From JAGOEF01 sp964511665 (lineage in GTDB: Bacteria; Bacteroidota; Bacteroidia; Bacteroidales; ML635J-15), in NCBI GenBank assembly GCA_964511665.1, contig CAZEHA010000014.1, positions 1 through 64,000 on the forward strand: a stretch of 64,000 bases of DNA, given 5' to 3'. Each line of letters begins with the position of its first letter. Position 1 is the stretch's first letter. This document shows, piece by piece, positions 36,072 through 45,300 of this stretch. The notes beneath the pieces were generated by a model. It ran no database searches. It saw only the letters and a program-made list of their open reading frames with translations, and was not told where the DNA came from. Position numbers and translations under genes: made by a program.

Positions 36072-36716
36072 ATGAAAATGAAAACCATCGCAATAATTTT
36101 GCTTTTATTGGCTCAGCATTATTTTTCGCTGGGCGAAACCCGTTTGGCCAATCAAACACTGAGCGATATTCTTAGCCAATTCGAAATGGATGAATTGGAA
36201 ACAAAAGGAATTGAAGTATTGCAGGAATATTATGTTTTTTATGCTTCTTTAATTGCCGACACAGCCATTGATATGCAGCAGTTGGACAGCCTAAATATTG
36301 ACATACTTAAAGATTTTGAAAGTTCGGGGGGGCTAGCCGGCACCCGCGCCACCGCCCTGCTAATGCTGAATGGGGCAAGCGATTACCGGGAGCCGGTGTA
36401 TTTACCGGAAGAAGATCCCAATCAACGCAATGCCTGGTTGAACAAGTCGGGTACTAATTCGGTGAATAATTTTAAGATTTATCCCAATCCTGCAGGTGAT
36501 TATTTTTATGTAGAATATCAGCTCGAAGGCGAAGATGCCCAATTGCTTCTTGTGATTACCGATGTGCTTGGTAAGACTGTGTTTACAAAGGAATTGAAGC
36601 ATTTACAGGATGTTGTAATTGTAAGAACCGACGGGTCTATTGAAGGGCAATATCATGTAAGCTTGCTATATGACAAATCGCTTGCCGGAAGCAGTCCGAT
36701 TAGCATTAAACGATAG
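36072..36716 (+). CDS. Short T9SS-exported protein
   Basis: 214 residues. Signal peptide MKMKTIAIILLLLAQHYFSLG. Residues ~25-125 are helical and acidic without a recognised domain. The C-terminal ~75 residues form a T9SS type A sorting domain: NNFKIYPNPAGDYFYVEYQL, LLLVITDVLGKTVFTKEL, GQYHVSLLYDKS. The cargo part is unusually small (about 100 residues). It could be a small secreted effector, or what is left of a larger protein after internal loss. It is adjacent to the palindromic array and to another T9SS-type gene 58 bases downstream. Confidence 0.75.
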   Translation: MKMKTIAIILLLLAQHYFSLGETRLANQTLSDILSQFEMDELETKGIEVLQEYYVFYASLIADTAIDMQQLDSLNIDILKDFESSGGLAGTRATALLMLNGASDYREPVYLPEEDPNQRNAWLNKSGTNSVNNFKIYPNPAGDYFYVEYQLEGEDAQLLLVITDVLGKTVFTKELKHLQDVVIVRTDGSIEGQYHVSLLYDKSLAGSSPISIKR

Positions 36717-36774
36717 AGATATTATTAACATGGGCGGTATATAAGCTTTTTATACTGCCCTAAACTTTCGAAAA

Positions 36775-38355
36775 ATGAAAAAGTTTATAGGAATATTATT
36801 GATAATAATTTTTCCAATGTTATTGATTGCTCAAGAACGGTTTTACAATCTCTACAATGGAATTATGCTTTATTATTCAACAGAAATTACAAGTGGATAT
36901 TTAATTGTCGGTTTAGATACCACGATTTATACTACTGGAATTGATGGAACAATAATATTTGATTCAATAGATTATTATGGAAATTTCTTGGGGTCAAAAA
37001 AATACTTTAACGATACAATAGCTTCGTTTTCAACTTATACAAAACTGAATCATTCTTCGAATTCTGAATTAAGTTTGGTAAGTGGTTGTTACAAAAAATA
37101 TTCAAAGGATTATTACTTATTTCCTTTATTGGCTTTTTTTGACAATATGCAAGAAATTGATTCAATAAAGGATTTTAGGAATAGCTTTGGTGGAAAATCA
37201 GCCAGAATATTCGCTCATTATAAATTGGGGACAAAATATTATTTAATTGGTGATGTACAATATTCGCTGGAAGCTAATGTTCGTACTTTTTTTGGTGTTT
37301 ACGACCCATCGGATGGTTCGTTTTCGTACAAGGACTATACACGCCCTAATAATTGTGTAATGACCCCCTACCAACTACACCCTGCACACGATGGGGGCTA
37401 TATTATCAGCACCGAGCAGGATATGACCTATTTGTACCCCAAAAAGGTAAAAGCCTGTCTGGTAAAAATTGATGCGGAGGGGAATGAGCAATGGCGCTAT
37501 GTGATAGGACCCGATTCAATTGCCACTTACCGTCCGCGTGTGTTTGATGCGCCCGATGGCAATTATTATGTGGTGTGGACCGATCCATATTTTATTACAA
37601 CATTGAATATGCAGCCAAGCAGCAACAGCACTATAAGAATAGCCAAACTTATTGATAATGGCAGCTCATGCGAATTGCTTAACAATACAGATTTATGGTA
37701 CGATTTGGGAAATTTTGAGAGATTCCCTTATGTAATACGCGATTCGTATCAGGACTCGGTTGGTAATATGTTTTTGCTGATACAATGCGAATACATCAGT
37801 GCTTTGGTAAAAATTTTTCCCAACGGCCGGGGTGCATGGTTGCGCAGCTACCGGGTGTTTCCCGAAAATAATCCTACCTACAGTGTTACCAGTTTGTATG
37901 GTATGAGCCGCACCAGCGACGGAGGTTTTATGCTTACGGGCGAGTTCCGCAGCGACCCGGGGGCGATGTTTCCCAATGGAATATACAGTGCGCTGGCTAT
38001 AAAAGTGGACTCGTGCGGCTGCCTCGATGCCGAAGGCTGCAACCCGCACTGCGGCGACAGCTACCTGCCGCAGTATATTCGTATGCCACAGTCCGAAGTG
38101 TATCCGAACCCGGCGGTTGACGAAATTCGCATTGTATTGCCCGATGGGAATGGGTCGGCGGGGTATAATGTTAAAATCTATTCGACCTCGGGGCAGTTGT
38201 TGATGGAAGAAAACTGTTTGGGCTCGGATTGCAAATCCGAGCGAGCCGGGGAGTTTAGTGTAAACATATCGGAATTGCCCAACGGGCACTACAGGGTGCT
38301 GGTGTCGGGTGGAGGAAAGGTTTATGGATCTGGGTTTGTGAAGGTGGGGAGGTGA
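36775..38355 (+). CDS. T9SS-exported protein with a mosaic coding sequence
   Basis: 526 residues. Signal peptide MKKFIGILLIIIFPMLLIAQ. The body is a beta-propeller-like series of motifs (CVMTPYQLHPAHDGGYIIST, CLVKIDAEGNEQWRYV, MSRTSDGGFMLTGEF, LAIKVDSCGCLD). The C-terminus has the sorting domain (SEVYPNPAVDEIRIVLPDG...NISELPNGHYRVLVSGG). The first ~530 bases are markedly AT-rich (codons such as tta, ata, aat) while the rest uses the GC-richer, TCG/GCC-rich style of the window, with the switch near 37310-37330. A palindromic repeat is inserted in frame at 38222-38242, encoding part of NCLGSDCKSERAG. Confidence 0.8.
   Translation: MKKFIGILLIIIFPMLLIAQERFYNLYNGIMLYYSTEITSGYLIVGLDTTIYTTGIDGTIIFDSIDYYGNFLGSKKYFNDTIASFSTYTKLNHSSNSELSLVSGCYKKYSKDYYLFPLLAFFDNMQEIDSIKDFRNSFGGKSARIFAHYKLGTKYYLIGDVQYSLEANVRTFFGVYDPSDGSFSYKDYTRPNNCVMTPYQLHPAHDGGYIISTEQDMTYLYPKKVKACLVKIDAEGNEQWRYVIGPDSIATYRPRVFDAPDGNYYVVWTDPYFITTLNMQPSSNSTIRIAKLIDNGSSCELLNNTDLWYDLGNFERFPYVIRDSYQDSVGNMFLLIQCEYISALVKIFPNGRGAWLRSYRVFPENNPTYSVTSLYGMSRTSDGGFMLTGEFRSDPGAMFPNGIYSALAIKVDSCGCLDAEGCNPHCGDSYLPQYIRMPQSEVYPNPAVDEIRIVLPDGNGSAGYNVKIYSTSGQLLMEENCLGSDCKSERAGEFSVNISELPNGHYRVLVSGGGKVYGSGFVKVGR
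38222..38242. repeat. Perfect palindrome inside a coding region
   Basis: GCTCGGATT-GCA-AATCCGAGC: a 9-bp perfect stem with a 3-base loop within the T9SS sorting domain of the preceding gene. It is read in frame as GSDCKSER and lies in a loop between two predicted strands. It is unrelated in sequence to the GACGCGAT family. Confidence 0.7.
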
Positions 38356-38390
38356 TGGCTGATGGCTGATGGCAAATGTCAAATGTTTTG

Positions 38391-38424
38391 GATGAACAGA
38401 GACGCGATAAATCGCATCTCTACG
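38391..38424. repeat. Palindromic repeat, GACGCGAT family (site 2)
   Basis: A single copy of the 34-base unit seen at 35957-35990 with one mismatch (G to A), so the hairpin GAGACGCGAT-AA-ATCGCATCTC (38399-38420) has one wobble or mismatched pair. It lies in the 229-base gap before glgP. The same gap also holds a small hairpin TCCCG-AC-CGGGA (38482-38493) and a 10-base direct repeat AAATGTTTTG at 38381 and 38521 that brackets the segment. Confidence 0.8.
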
Positions 38425-38584
38425 AGATTTCTTTTCACATTTGACTTTTGGGTCAAAACACATGTAACGCGATGTGTACCTTCCCGACCGGGATGTGTGT
38501 TACTAAAATGTTCACATACAAAATGTTTTGTATTATCTGATTATTTCGCATTTTTATCTAACTTTACCTGCAAAACCATAAACC

Positions 38585-41065
38585 ATGACCAAAAAATCAA
38601 GCACAGCACAAGCCGGTACCGATATTGTTATACCACAACGTGGTATGGCAGTACCCGTCTTACAACAATCGATAACCGAGAAACTCTTTTATCATCAGGG
38701 TCGCACTCCACAAAACGCCTCACTCAACGATTTCTATCTCGCTGTTTCGATGGCAGTGCGCGACCGCCTCATGGAGCGGGCATTGCAAACCAGCAGCAGC
38801 ACTATGGCAAAGCGGCAGCAGAAAATTGTAAGCTACCTCTCGGCCGAGTTTCTGATGGGGCCTCAGCTGGGTGCAAACCTTATCGACCTTGGCATTTCTG
38901 ATGCAATGCAACAGGCTTTGGCTCAAATGGGTGTTGATATAAATGCGGTAATTGCATGCGAAGAAGAACCCGGATTGGGCAACGGAGGTCTTGGTCGTTT
39001 GGCTGCCTGCTATATCGACTCGCTGGCATCGCTGCAGGTGCCGGCAATAGGCTATGGTATTCGCTACGAATTTGGCATTTTCGACCAGATAATCAGAGAC
39101 GGATGGCAGGTTGAAATTACCGACAAATGGCTTCAGAACGGCAACCCATGGGAAATTGCACGACCCGAAATGGCAGTGTATGTGGGCTTTGGCGGACATT
39201 GTGAAACCCATACGGGCGAAAACGGCGAAACCATACATCGCTGGATACCCGAACAAATGGTAAAAGGAATTCCTTACGACACACCCGAAATGGGATATCG
39301 GGTTGATGTGTGCAATTTTTTGAGATTATGGAAATCGGAAGCCGTGGAGTCGTTCGATTTTACGGCGTTCAATCATGGCGACTATTTCAGGGCTGTGCAC
39401 GAAAAAATGCTTTCCGAAAACATCAGCAAAGTGCTGTATCCAAACGATGAGTCGGATCAGGGAAAAGAACTGCGGCTAAAACAACAATACTTTTTTGTAT
39501 CGTGCTCGCTGCAAGATATGATGCGCATTCATACCGACAGTGGAGGCAAACCCGTCGATTTTCATAAGCGTTTTGTGCTGCAGCTCAACGACACACATCC
39601 GGCTATTGCTGTGGCCGAACTGATGCGTATGCTTATCGACGATTATGCAATCGACTACGACCGGGCTTGGGAAATTACCCGTGCAGCCATGTGTTACACC
39701 AACCACACACTGCTTCCGGAGGCCCTCGAAAAATGGCCGCTCGAGTTGTTTCGACGCCTGCTTCCGAGGCACCTTGAGATTATCTATCAAATTAACCACC
39801 TGCTACTCGAAGAAGTGCGAAACCGGTTTCCCGACGATTTCGGAAAACACTACCGCATGTCGATTATCGACGAAGCCGGCGAAAAATCGGTTCGTATGGC
39901 CAACCTGGCTTGTGCAGGCAGCTCGGCAATAAACGGCGTGGCGGCACTACACACCGAATTGCTGAAAACCACAGTGCTACCCGATTGGGTTGAAATGTAC
40001 CCCAACAAGTTTCACAATGTTACCAACGGTGTTACCCCGCGGCGGTTCATGGTACTCAGCAACCCGAAACTCAGCCAACTGCTCGATGCCACAATTGGCG
40101 AAACATGGCCGGGAAACCTGTATGAGCTGAAAAAACTGGAAGACTTTGCCAACGACAGCAGTTTTTGCGACACATGGAAAAAAGTGAAACTCGACAACAA
40201 AAAACACCTGTCGGCATTAATTAAAGACCGCACCGGCATAGTTACCAACCCCAATTCAATGTTCGACGTTCATGTAAAACGCATTCACGAATACAAGCGC
40301 CAGCATTTGAATGTGCTGAACATTCTTACACAGTATGTACGCATTAAAAATAAAGTTGCCGAACCCCTGCCGCGCACTTATATTTTCGGGGGAAAAGCCG
40401 CGCCCGGCTACCACATGGCCAAACTAATGATAAAACTGATAACCGCAACGGGCGATATTATTAACAACGACAAAGAAGCCGGCGATCTGATAAAAGTGGT
40501 GTTTTACCCCGACTTTAACGTTACCAATGCGCAACCCGTATATCCTGCTGCCGACCTGTCGGAGCAAATATCAACCGCCGGAAAAGAAGCCAGCGGCACA
40601 GGCAACATGAAGTTTTCGATGAATGGGGCACTTACCATTGGAACTCTCGACGGTGCCAACGTTGAAATTCGCGAAGAAGTGGGCGAAGAAAACTTCTTTT
40701 TGTTCGGTCTCACAGCAGGTCAGGTTGAAGAAGCCAAGCGCAACAACTACGACCCTTACTATATTTATCAGAACAACAACGAGTTGCGCGAAGTTATCGA
40801 TCTTATCAATTCGGGCTTCTTGTCGAAAGGCGATACCGAACTGTTTCGCCCCATCACCGATTCGCTGCTGTATCACGACCCCTACATGCTGCTGGCCGAC
40901 TATCAGCTATACGTTGCGTGTCAGGATTATGTTGATAGCATTTGGGCCGACCAAAAAATATGGAATAGAATGTCGGTGCTGAATGTTGCACGCATGGGTA
41001 AATTTTCGTCGGACCGTTCGATACGCGATTATTGCGATAAAATATGGAAAGTTAAAGCCGGTTAG
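38585..41065 (+). CDS. glgP: Glycogen/alpha-glucan phosphorylase
   Basis: 826 residues, the typical length. GT35 signatures are present: EFLMGPQLGANLIDLG, EEEPGLGNGGLGRLAACYIDSLASL, QLNDTHPAIAVAELMRML, VKRIHEYKRQHLN, FGGKAAPGYHMAK, and the PLP-lysine motif EASGTGNMKFSMNGALTIGTLDGANVEI. It releases glucose-1-phosphate from storage glucan in the cytoplasm. No other glycogen gene is adjacent. The start is the ATG at 38585 (MTKKSSTAQAG). It is monocistronic, convergent with the next gene. Confidence 0.97.
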   Translation: MTKKSSTAQAGTDIVIPQRGMAVPVLQQSITEKLFYHQGRTPQNASLNDFYLAVSMAVRDRLMERALQTSSSTMAKRQQKIVSYLSAEFLMGPQLGANLIDLGISDAMQQALAQMGVDINAVIACEEEPGLGNGGLGRLAACYIDSLASLQVPAIGYGIRYEFGIFDQIIRDGWQVEITDKWLQNGNPWEIARPEMAVYVGFGGHCETHTGENGETIHRWIPEQMVKGIPYDTPEMGYRVDVCNFLRLWKSEAVESFDFTAFNHGDYFRAVHEKMLSENISKVLYPNDESDQGKELRLKQQYFFVSCSLQDMMRIHTDSGGKPVDFHKRFVLQLNDTHPAIAVAELMRMLIDDYAIDYDRAWEITRAAMCYTNHTLLPEALEKWPLELFRRLLPRHLEIIYQINHLLLEEVRNRFPDDFGKHYRMSIIDEAGEKSVRMANLACAGSSAINGVAALHTELLKTTVLPDWVEMYPNKFHNVTNGVTPRRFMVLSNPKLSQLLDATIGETWPGNLYELKKLEDFANDSSFCDTWKKVKLDNKKHLSALIKDRTGIVTNPNSMFDVHVKRIHEYKRQHLNVLNILTQYVRIKNKVAEPLPRTYIFGGKAAPGYHMAKLMIKLITATGDIINNDKEAGDLIKVVFYPDFNVTNAQPVYPAADLSEQISTAGKEASGTGNMKFSMNGALTIGTLDGANVEIREEVGEENFFLFGLTAGQVEEAKRNNYDPYYIYQNNNELREVIDLINSGFLSKGDTELFRPITDSLLYHDPYMLLADYQLYVACQDYVDSIWADQKIWNRMSVLNVARMGKFSSDRSIRDYCDKIWKVKAG

Positions 41066-41127
41066 TGATTTTTAACCATTATTACACATTAGCAATCAAA
41101 TAAGGGTTGATATAAATCGGCCACATT

Positions 41128-41457
41128 CTACAACAGCCCCATGTCGAGTTTGGCCTCATCGCTAAGCATGCTTTTGTCCCAGGCCGGTTCGAATACCAAT
41201 TTCACTGTTACCGATTTTACTCCCGGCAAGGCTTTGAGTTTGTAGTTTACCATTTCGAGCAACTCGTCGGCCATGGGGCAGTTGGGGGCCGTAAGAGTCA
41301 TGTCAACTTCGAGGTCGGCATTGTCGGAAACGACAATTTTATAAATTAAGCCTAAATCGTAAATATTTACGGGAATTTCGGGGTCGTAAATTGTTTTCAG
41401 TGTTTCCACTACTTGTTTTTCGAGCATATCAACCGGAATAGTCATGTTCAAAGGCAT
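41128..41457 (-). CDS. MIP18/DUF59 family Fe-S assembly protein (SufT/PaaD-like)
   Basis: 109 residues. The MIP18 pattern is clear: LKTIYDPEIPVNIYDLGLIYKIVV, LTAPNCPMADELLEMV, VKSVTVKLVFEPAWDKSMLSDEAK. The DPEIPVNI block and the cysteine in APNCPM are the conserved family features. Members help mature Fe-S proteins. The gene starts 9 bases after sufE on the same strand, which supports an Fe-S role. Confidence 0.92.
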   Translation of the reverse strand: MPLNMTIPVDMLEKQVVETLKTIYDPEIPVNIYDLGLIYKIVVSDNADLEVDMTLTAPNCPMADELLEMVNYKLKALPGVKSVTVKLVFEPAWDKSMLSDEAKLDMGLL

Positions 41458-41466
41458 TAGGTGTTA

Positions 41467-41886
41467 TTAATTTTTTGCATCGAGGGCAAGAGCCAGCAGT
41501 TTCATTCGTTTTATCATAGCCAGCAGGCCATTGCTTCGCGTAGGCGACAAGTGTTTATCGAGGCCTATTTCTTTAATAAAATACAGATCGGCCGAATAGA
41601 TATCGGCTGCTGGTTTGCCCGAAAGCACTCTGATAAGCAAAGCAATAATACCTTTGGTAATAACCGCATCGCTGTCGGCTTCGAAAAACACGAGGCCATC
41701 TCGTATTTCGGCGTGAACCCAAACTTTGCTTTGGCATCCATCGATGAGTTTATCGTCGGTTTTGTCCTCATCTCTCATAAGTTTCAACTCACCACCCATT
41801 TCGATAAGAAAGGCATATTTATCCATCCAGTCGTCGAACACCGAGAATTCTTCAACTATCTCATCCTGAATTGTGTTGATATTCAT
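41467..41886 (-). CDS. sufE: Cysteine desulfuration protein SufE
   Basis: 139 residues. The sulfur-acceptor cysteine is C51 in LIDGCQSKVWVHAE, with the family motifs EEFSVFDDWMDKYAFLIEMG and SADLYFIKEIGLDKHLSPTRSNGL. SufE takes persulfide sulfur from SufS (encoded 17 kb away in this window) for Fe-S cluster building. It is cotranscribed with the MIP18 gene and probably with trxA upstream. Confidence 0.95.
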   Translation of the reverse strand: MNINTIQDEIVEEFSVFDDWMDKYAFLIEMGGELKLMRDEDKTDDKLIDGCQSKVWVHAEIRDGLVFFEADSDAVITKGIIALLIRVLSGKPAADIYSADLYFIKEIGLDKHLSPTRSNGLLAMIKRMKLLALALDAKN

Positions 41887-41973
41887 TACAGCACAAGTAT
41901 TTTTATGTTACACAACGGCAACACCTGAGTTTATAATAAAAAGAATAGGCTTTACAAATAGGAACAAGACACT

Positions 41974-42288
41974 CTACAACAGTGCTTCGAGTTTACTTAT
42001 AAAAGTATCTTTACCAACGGCACCTACCACTTTATCGACTACCTCTCCATTTTTGATGTATATTACGGTTGGAATATTGCGAATTCCATACTTAGTTGAC
42101 ACTTCCATGTTTTCGTCAACATTTACTTTTCCAACCACGGCTTTGCCATCGTACGATGAGGCCAATTCTTCGATAATAGGAGCAATCATGCGGCAGGGTC
42201 CGCACCATGTTGCCCAGAAGTCGATAACTACAGGTTTTTCGGTATTCAACACTTGTTGAATGTTTTGATCGGTAATTTCTAATGCCAT
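41974..42288 (-). CDS. trxA: Thioredoxin
   Basis: 104 residues, a canonical cytoplasmic thioredoxin: VIDFWATWCGPCRMIAPI with the redox pair C29/C32, the cis-proline segment RNIPTVIYIKNGEVVDKVVGA, and no signal peptide. It lies between dnaE (52 bases) and sufE (87 bases) in the same orientation. Confidence 0.97.
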   Translation of the reverse strand: MALEITDQNIQQVLNTEKPVVIDFWATWCGPCRMIAPIIEELASSYDGKAVVGKVNVDENMEVSTKYGIRNIPTVIYIKNGEVVDKVVGAVGKDTFISKLEALL

Positions 42289-42340
42289 AACACAAATTAT
42301 TTATAGTTTATACAAATCTTAAAAAGTCGAAAGTAATTAT

Positions 42341-45300
42341 TTAATACAGTTTAACCGACGAAAAGTAACCGCTGTTTTCAACAAAATCAATTATGTCATT
42401 GTTCAATTCTATTCGCATACTTCTTGAATGTGTCTTTACGAAAACATTTTTCTCGGTGTCTTCCAGTCTCAGGTTCAAGTTGATACGTCCTTTATTATTT
42501 TTAACCAGATCGGCCATTCTATAGGTAAACGAGTCGTCGATTCTGTCGATATCCATAGATAGTTCAAGGGTACTAAACTGCGATTCGCGCAATTCGGCAA
42601 GCCAGGTTATATTATTTACTTTCAGCTTAAGCTGATTGCTTTCGTTTCCGTATCCGGGAGTAAAACAAGTCTGTATCATCACACATTGACCTTGCTGAAA
42701 ATACTTGTTGTATTCTAAGAAATCTTTTCCAAAAAAATTGATCGTAAATGAATCGGAATAATCTTCGAGTGTAATTTTGGCATATTGGTTTCCGTTCTTC
42801 GAAGCTCTGATTTCAACGTTGTTAATCAGTCCCACAATCTTAAATGCAGCATTCATCTGAAAGCTTGAGGGGTCTTTTAACTCAGAAAGGGGGATCAGTT
42901 TTAGGTGATTCAGTTCGAAGCGGTAGCTATCGAGGGGATGGGCTGAAATATACAGACCGATATGATTTTTTTCGTGATTCAGCCATTCGGTAATAATGAT
43001 ATCGGTTTTTTCGGGTATGCTTGGTTTTTTTGTTTCGATGGCCATCATGTCGCCAAACAGGTTTTGCACTCCATGCTGTTGCGATTGCATGGCATGACCA
43101 TAGGCAATAAGGGTTTCGATAAAGCTTCCGTTTTCGGAATCGGCTTTTAAAAAATACTGATGCCTGCTTATGTCAGAAAAGCTGTCGAATCCACCGGCGT
43201 AGGCCAGTGCTTCGATGTTTTTTTTGTTCACCGAATTCAGATTGACCCTTTCGACGAAATTAAAAATGTCGGTGAACCGCCCTTTCTTTTTTCGCTCGGC
43301 AACAATGTCGTTTACCGCATTTGAGCCCACATTTTTAACTGCATGCAGACCGAATCGAATGTTGCCGTTGCTGTTCACGGTAAACTTGTTGTTGCTCTCG
43401 TTTACATCAGGCCCAAACACTTTAATTTTCATTCGTCGGCACTCTTCCATCAGCTTTGCTATTTCTTTAATATCGGTAAGGTTTCGGCTCATGCAGGCAG
43501 CCATAAACTCGGCCGGATAGTGTGCTTTAAGATAAGCGGTTTGATATGCGAGATGTGCATAACACACCGAATGCGATTTGTTGAACGCATATTTTGCGAA
43601 CGATTCCCAGTCTTTCCATATTTTGTCGATGAGATCACCGGGGCTTTTGTTGATTTTTTGGCAGCCTTCTACAAATTTCGGGTTGTTGTGGCAGCCTTCT
43701 ACAAATTTTGTTTTCAGTTCCTTCATCATGGCTTCAATTTTTTTACCCATAGCTTTACGCAGCGAGTCGGATTCGCCGCGGGTAAAAAGTGCCAACTCGC
43801 GCGACAACAACATAACCTGTTCCTGATACACGGTTACTCCATAAGTCGACTCGAGATAGCGTTCCATGATGGGATGATCGTACTCAATTTTTTCGCGTCC
43901 GTTTTTACGATTGATAAAGTTTGGAATATACTCCATGGGGCCAGGCCTATAGAGTGCATTCATGGCCACGAGGTCGCCAAAACGAGTAGGCTTCAGGTTT
44001 CTCAGGTGTGTTCGCATACCGTCGGACTCGAACTGAAAAATACCGGTAGTTTCGCCTTTCCCAAAAAGTTCGTACACCAGTGGGTCGTCGAAAGGAATTT
44101 TTTTCAGGTCAACATCAATACCATGCCTTTCTTTGATGTTTGCGAGAGTTTCGCGCAAAATCGACAGGGTTTTTAAACCCAGAAAGTCCATTTTGAGCAA
44201 GCCTATCGATTCAACGTACTTACCGTCGTACTGGGTGCACAACAGGCTCGATTCTTTCGATGGCATCAGCGGTATGTGATGTATCAATTCGTCGCGGCCA
44301 ATAAGTACACCGCAGGCATGCACCGAGGTTTGTCGCACAGAACCCTCGAGCGTGCAGGCAAACTGCAGGGTTTTAAGTTTAGTGTTGTCGTTTTTTTTTC
44401 GGGCATCAATAATTTCGCCTGCAACAATTTTGCGGGTTTCGAACTTTCCGGCAAGTTTGTCATCGCCATCGCGCCGCGCTGCAGCCGCTTTACGGTTGCA
44501 GTCGTCGATTACTTTTTCGATGCTGCCCAGTTTGTGTTCGCCATCAACAATTTCCTGATAGGCATTGGCCAAATGGGCGTGCTGTTCGGGCAATACTTTT
44601 GCGAGTCGATCGGCTTCGCTCAAAGGAAGCTTTAACACACGTGCCACATCGCGTATTGCCGATTTAGCAGCCATGGTGCCAAATGTTGCTATTTGTGCAA
44701 CATTGTTTTTACCATATTTTTCGGTTACATAATTCAGCACCGATTGCCTGCCGTCGTCGTCGAAGTCGATATCGACATCGGGCATTGAAATACGCTCGGG
44801 ATTAAGAAATCGCTCGAAAAGAAGGTCGTGTTCAATGGGGTCGATATCGGTAATTTCGGTGCAATAGGCAATTACAGAACCGGCGGCAGAACCACGCCCC
44901 GGGCCCACAAGCACACCATTGTCTTTGGCATATTTCACAAAATCGTTAACAATAAGAAAGTAGCCCGGGAAGCCCATGGTTTTCACCGTATCGATTTCGA
45001 AGTCGATACGCTCGAGTACTTCTTCGGGGATGGGGTCGCCATAGCGTTGGCGGGCACCATCCATAGTTATTTTTCGCAAATAATCCGATTCGAGCTTAAT
45101 GCGTAGTTTTTCGGAGTAATTGCCTTGCAGCTTCTCATATTTCTCGCGACCAAATTCGGTAATGAGTGCATTTTCGTCGAACTGTTTTTCGTAATCATCT
45201 AAGCTGGCAAACTCGCGAGGTATTTCGAAATAGGGCATAATAGGTTCTACTTCGAGCTTAAATTCCTGAACTTTGTCGGCTATTTCGAGGGTATTTATCA

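Noticed and set aside
36072..36716. Pseudogene remnant of a larger T9SS protein
   Set aside because: It has an intact signal peptide, sorting domain and single frame, so it can be a functional small exported protein.
37693..38463. 256-codon minus-strand frame opposite the T9SS gene and crossing a repeat
   Set aside because: Its start lies in the palindromic spacer and the protein is basic, His/Arg-rich and unlike any family.
43343..44176. 277-codon plus-strand frame inside dnaE
   Set aside because: Antisense shadow of dnaE, without recognisable motifs.
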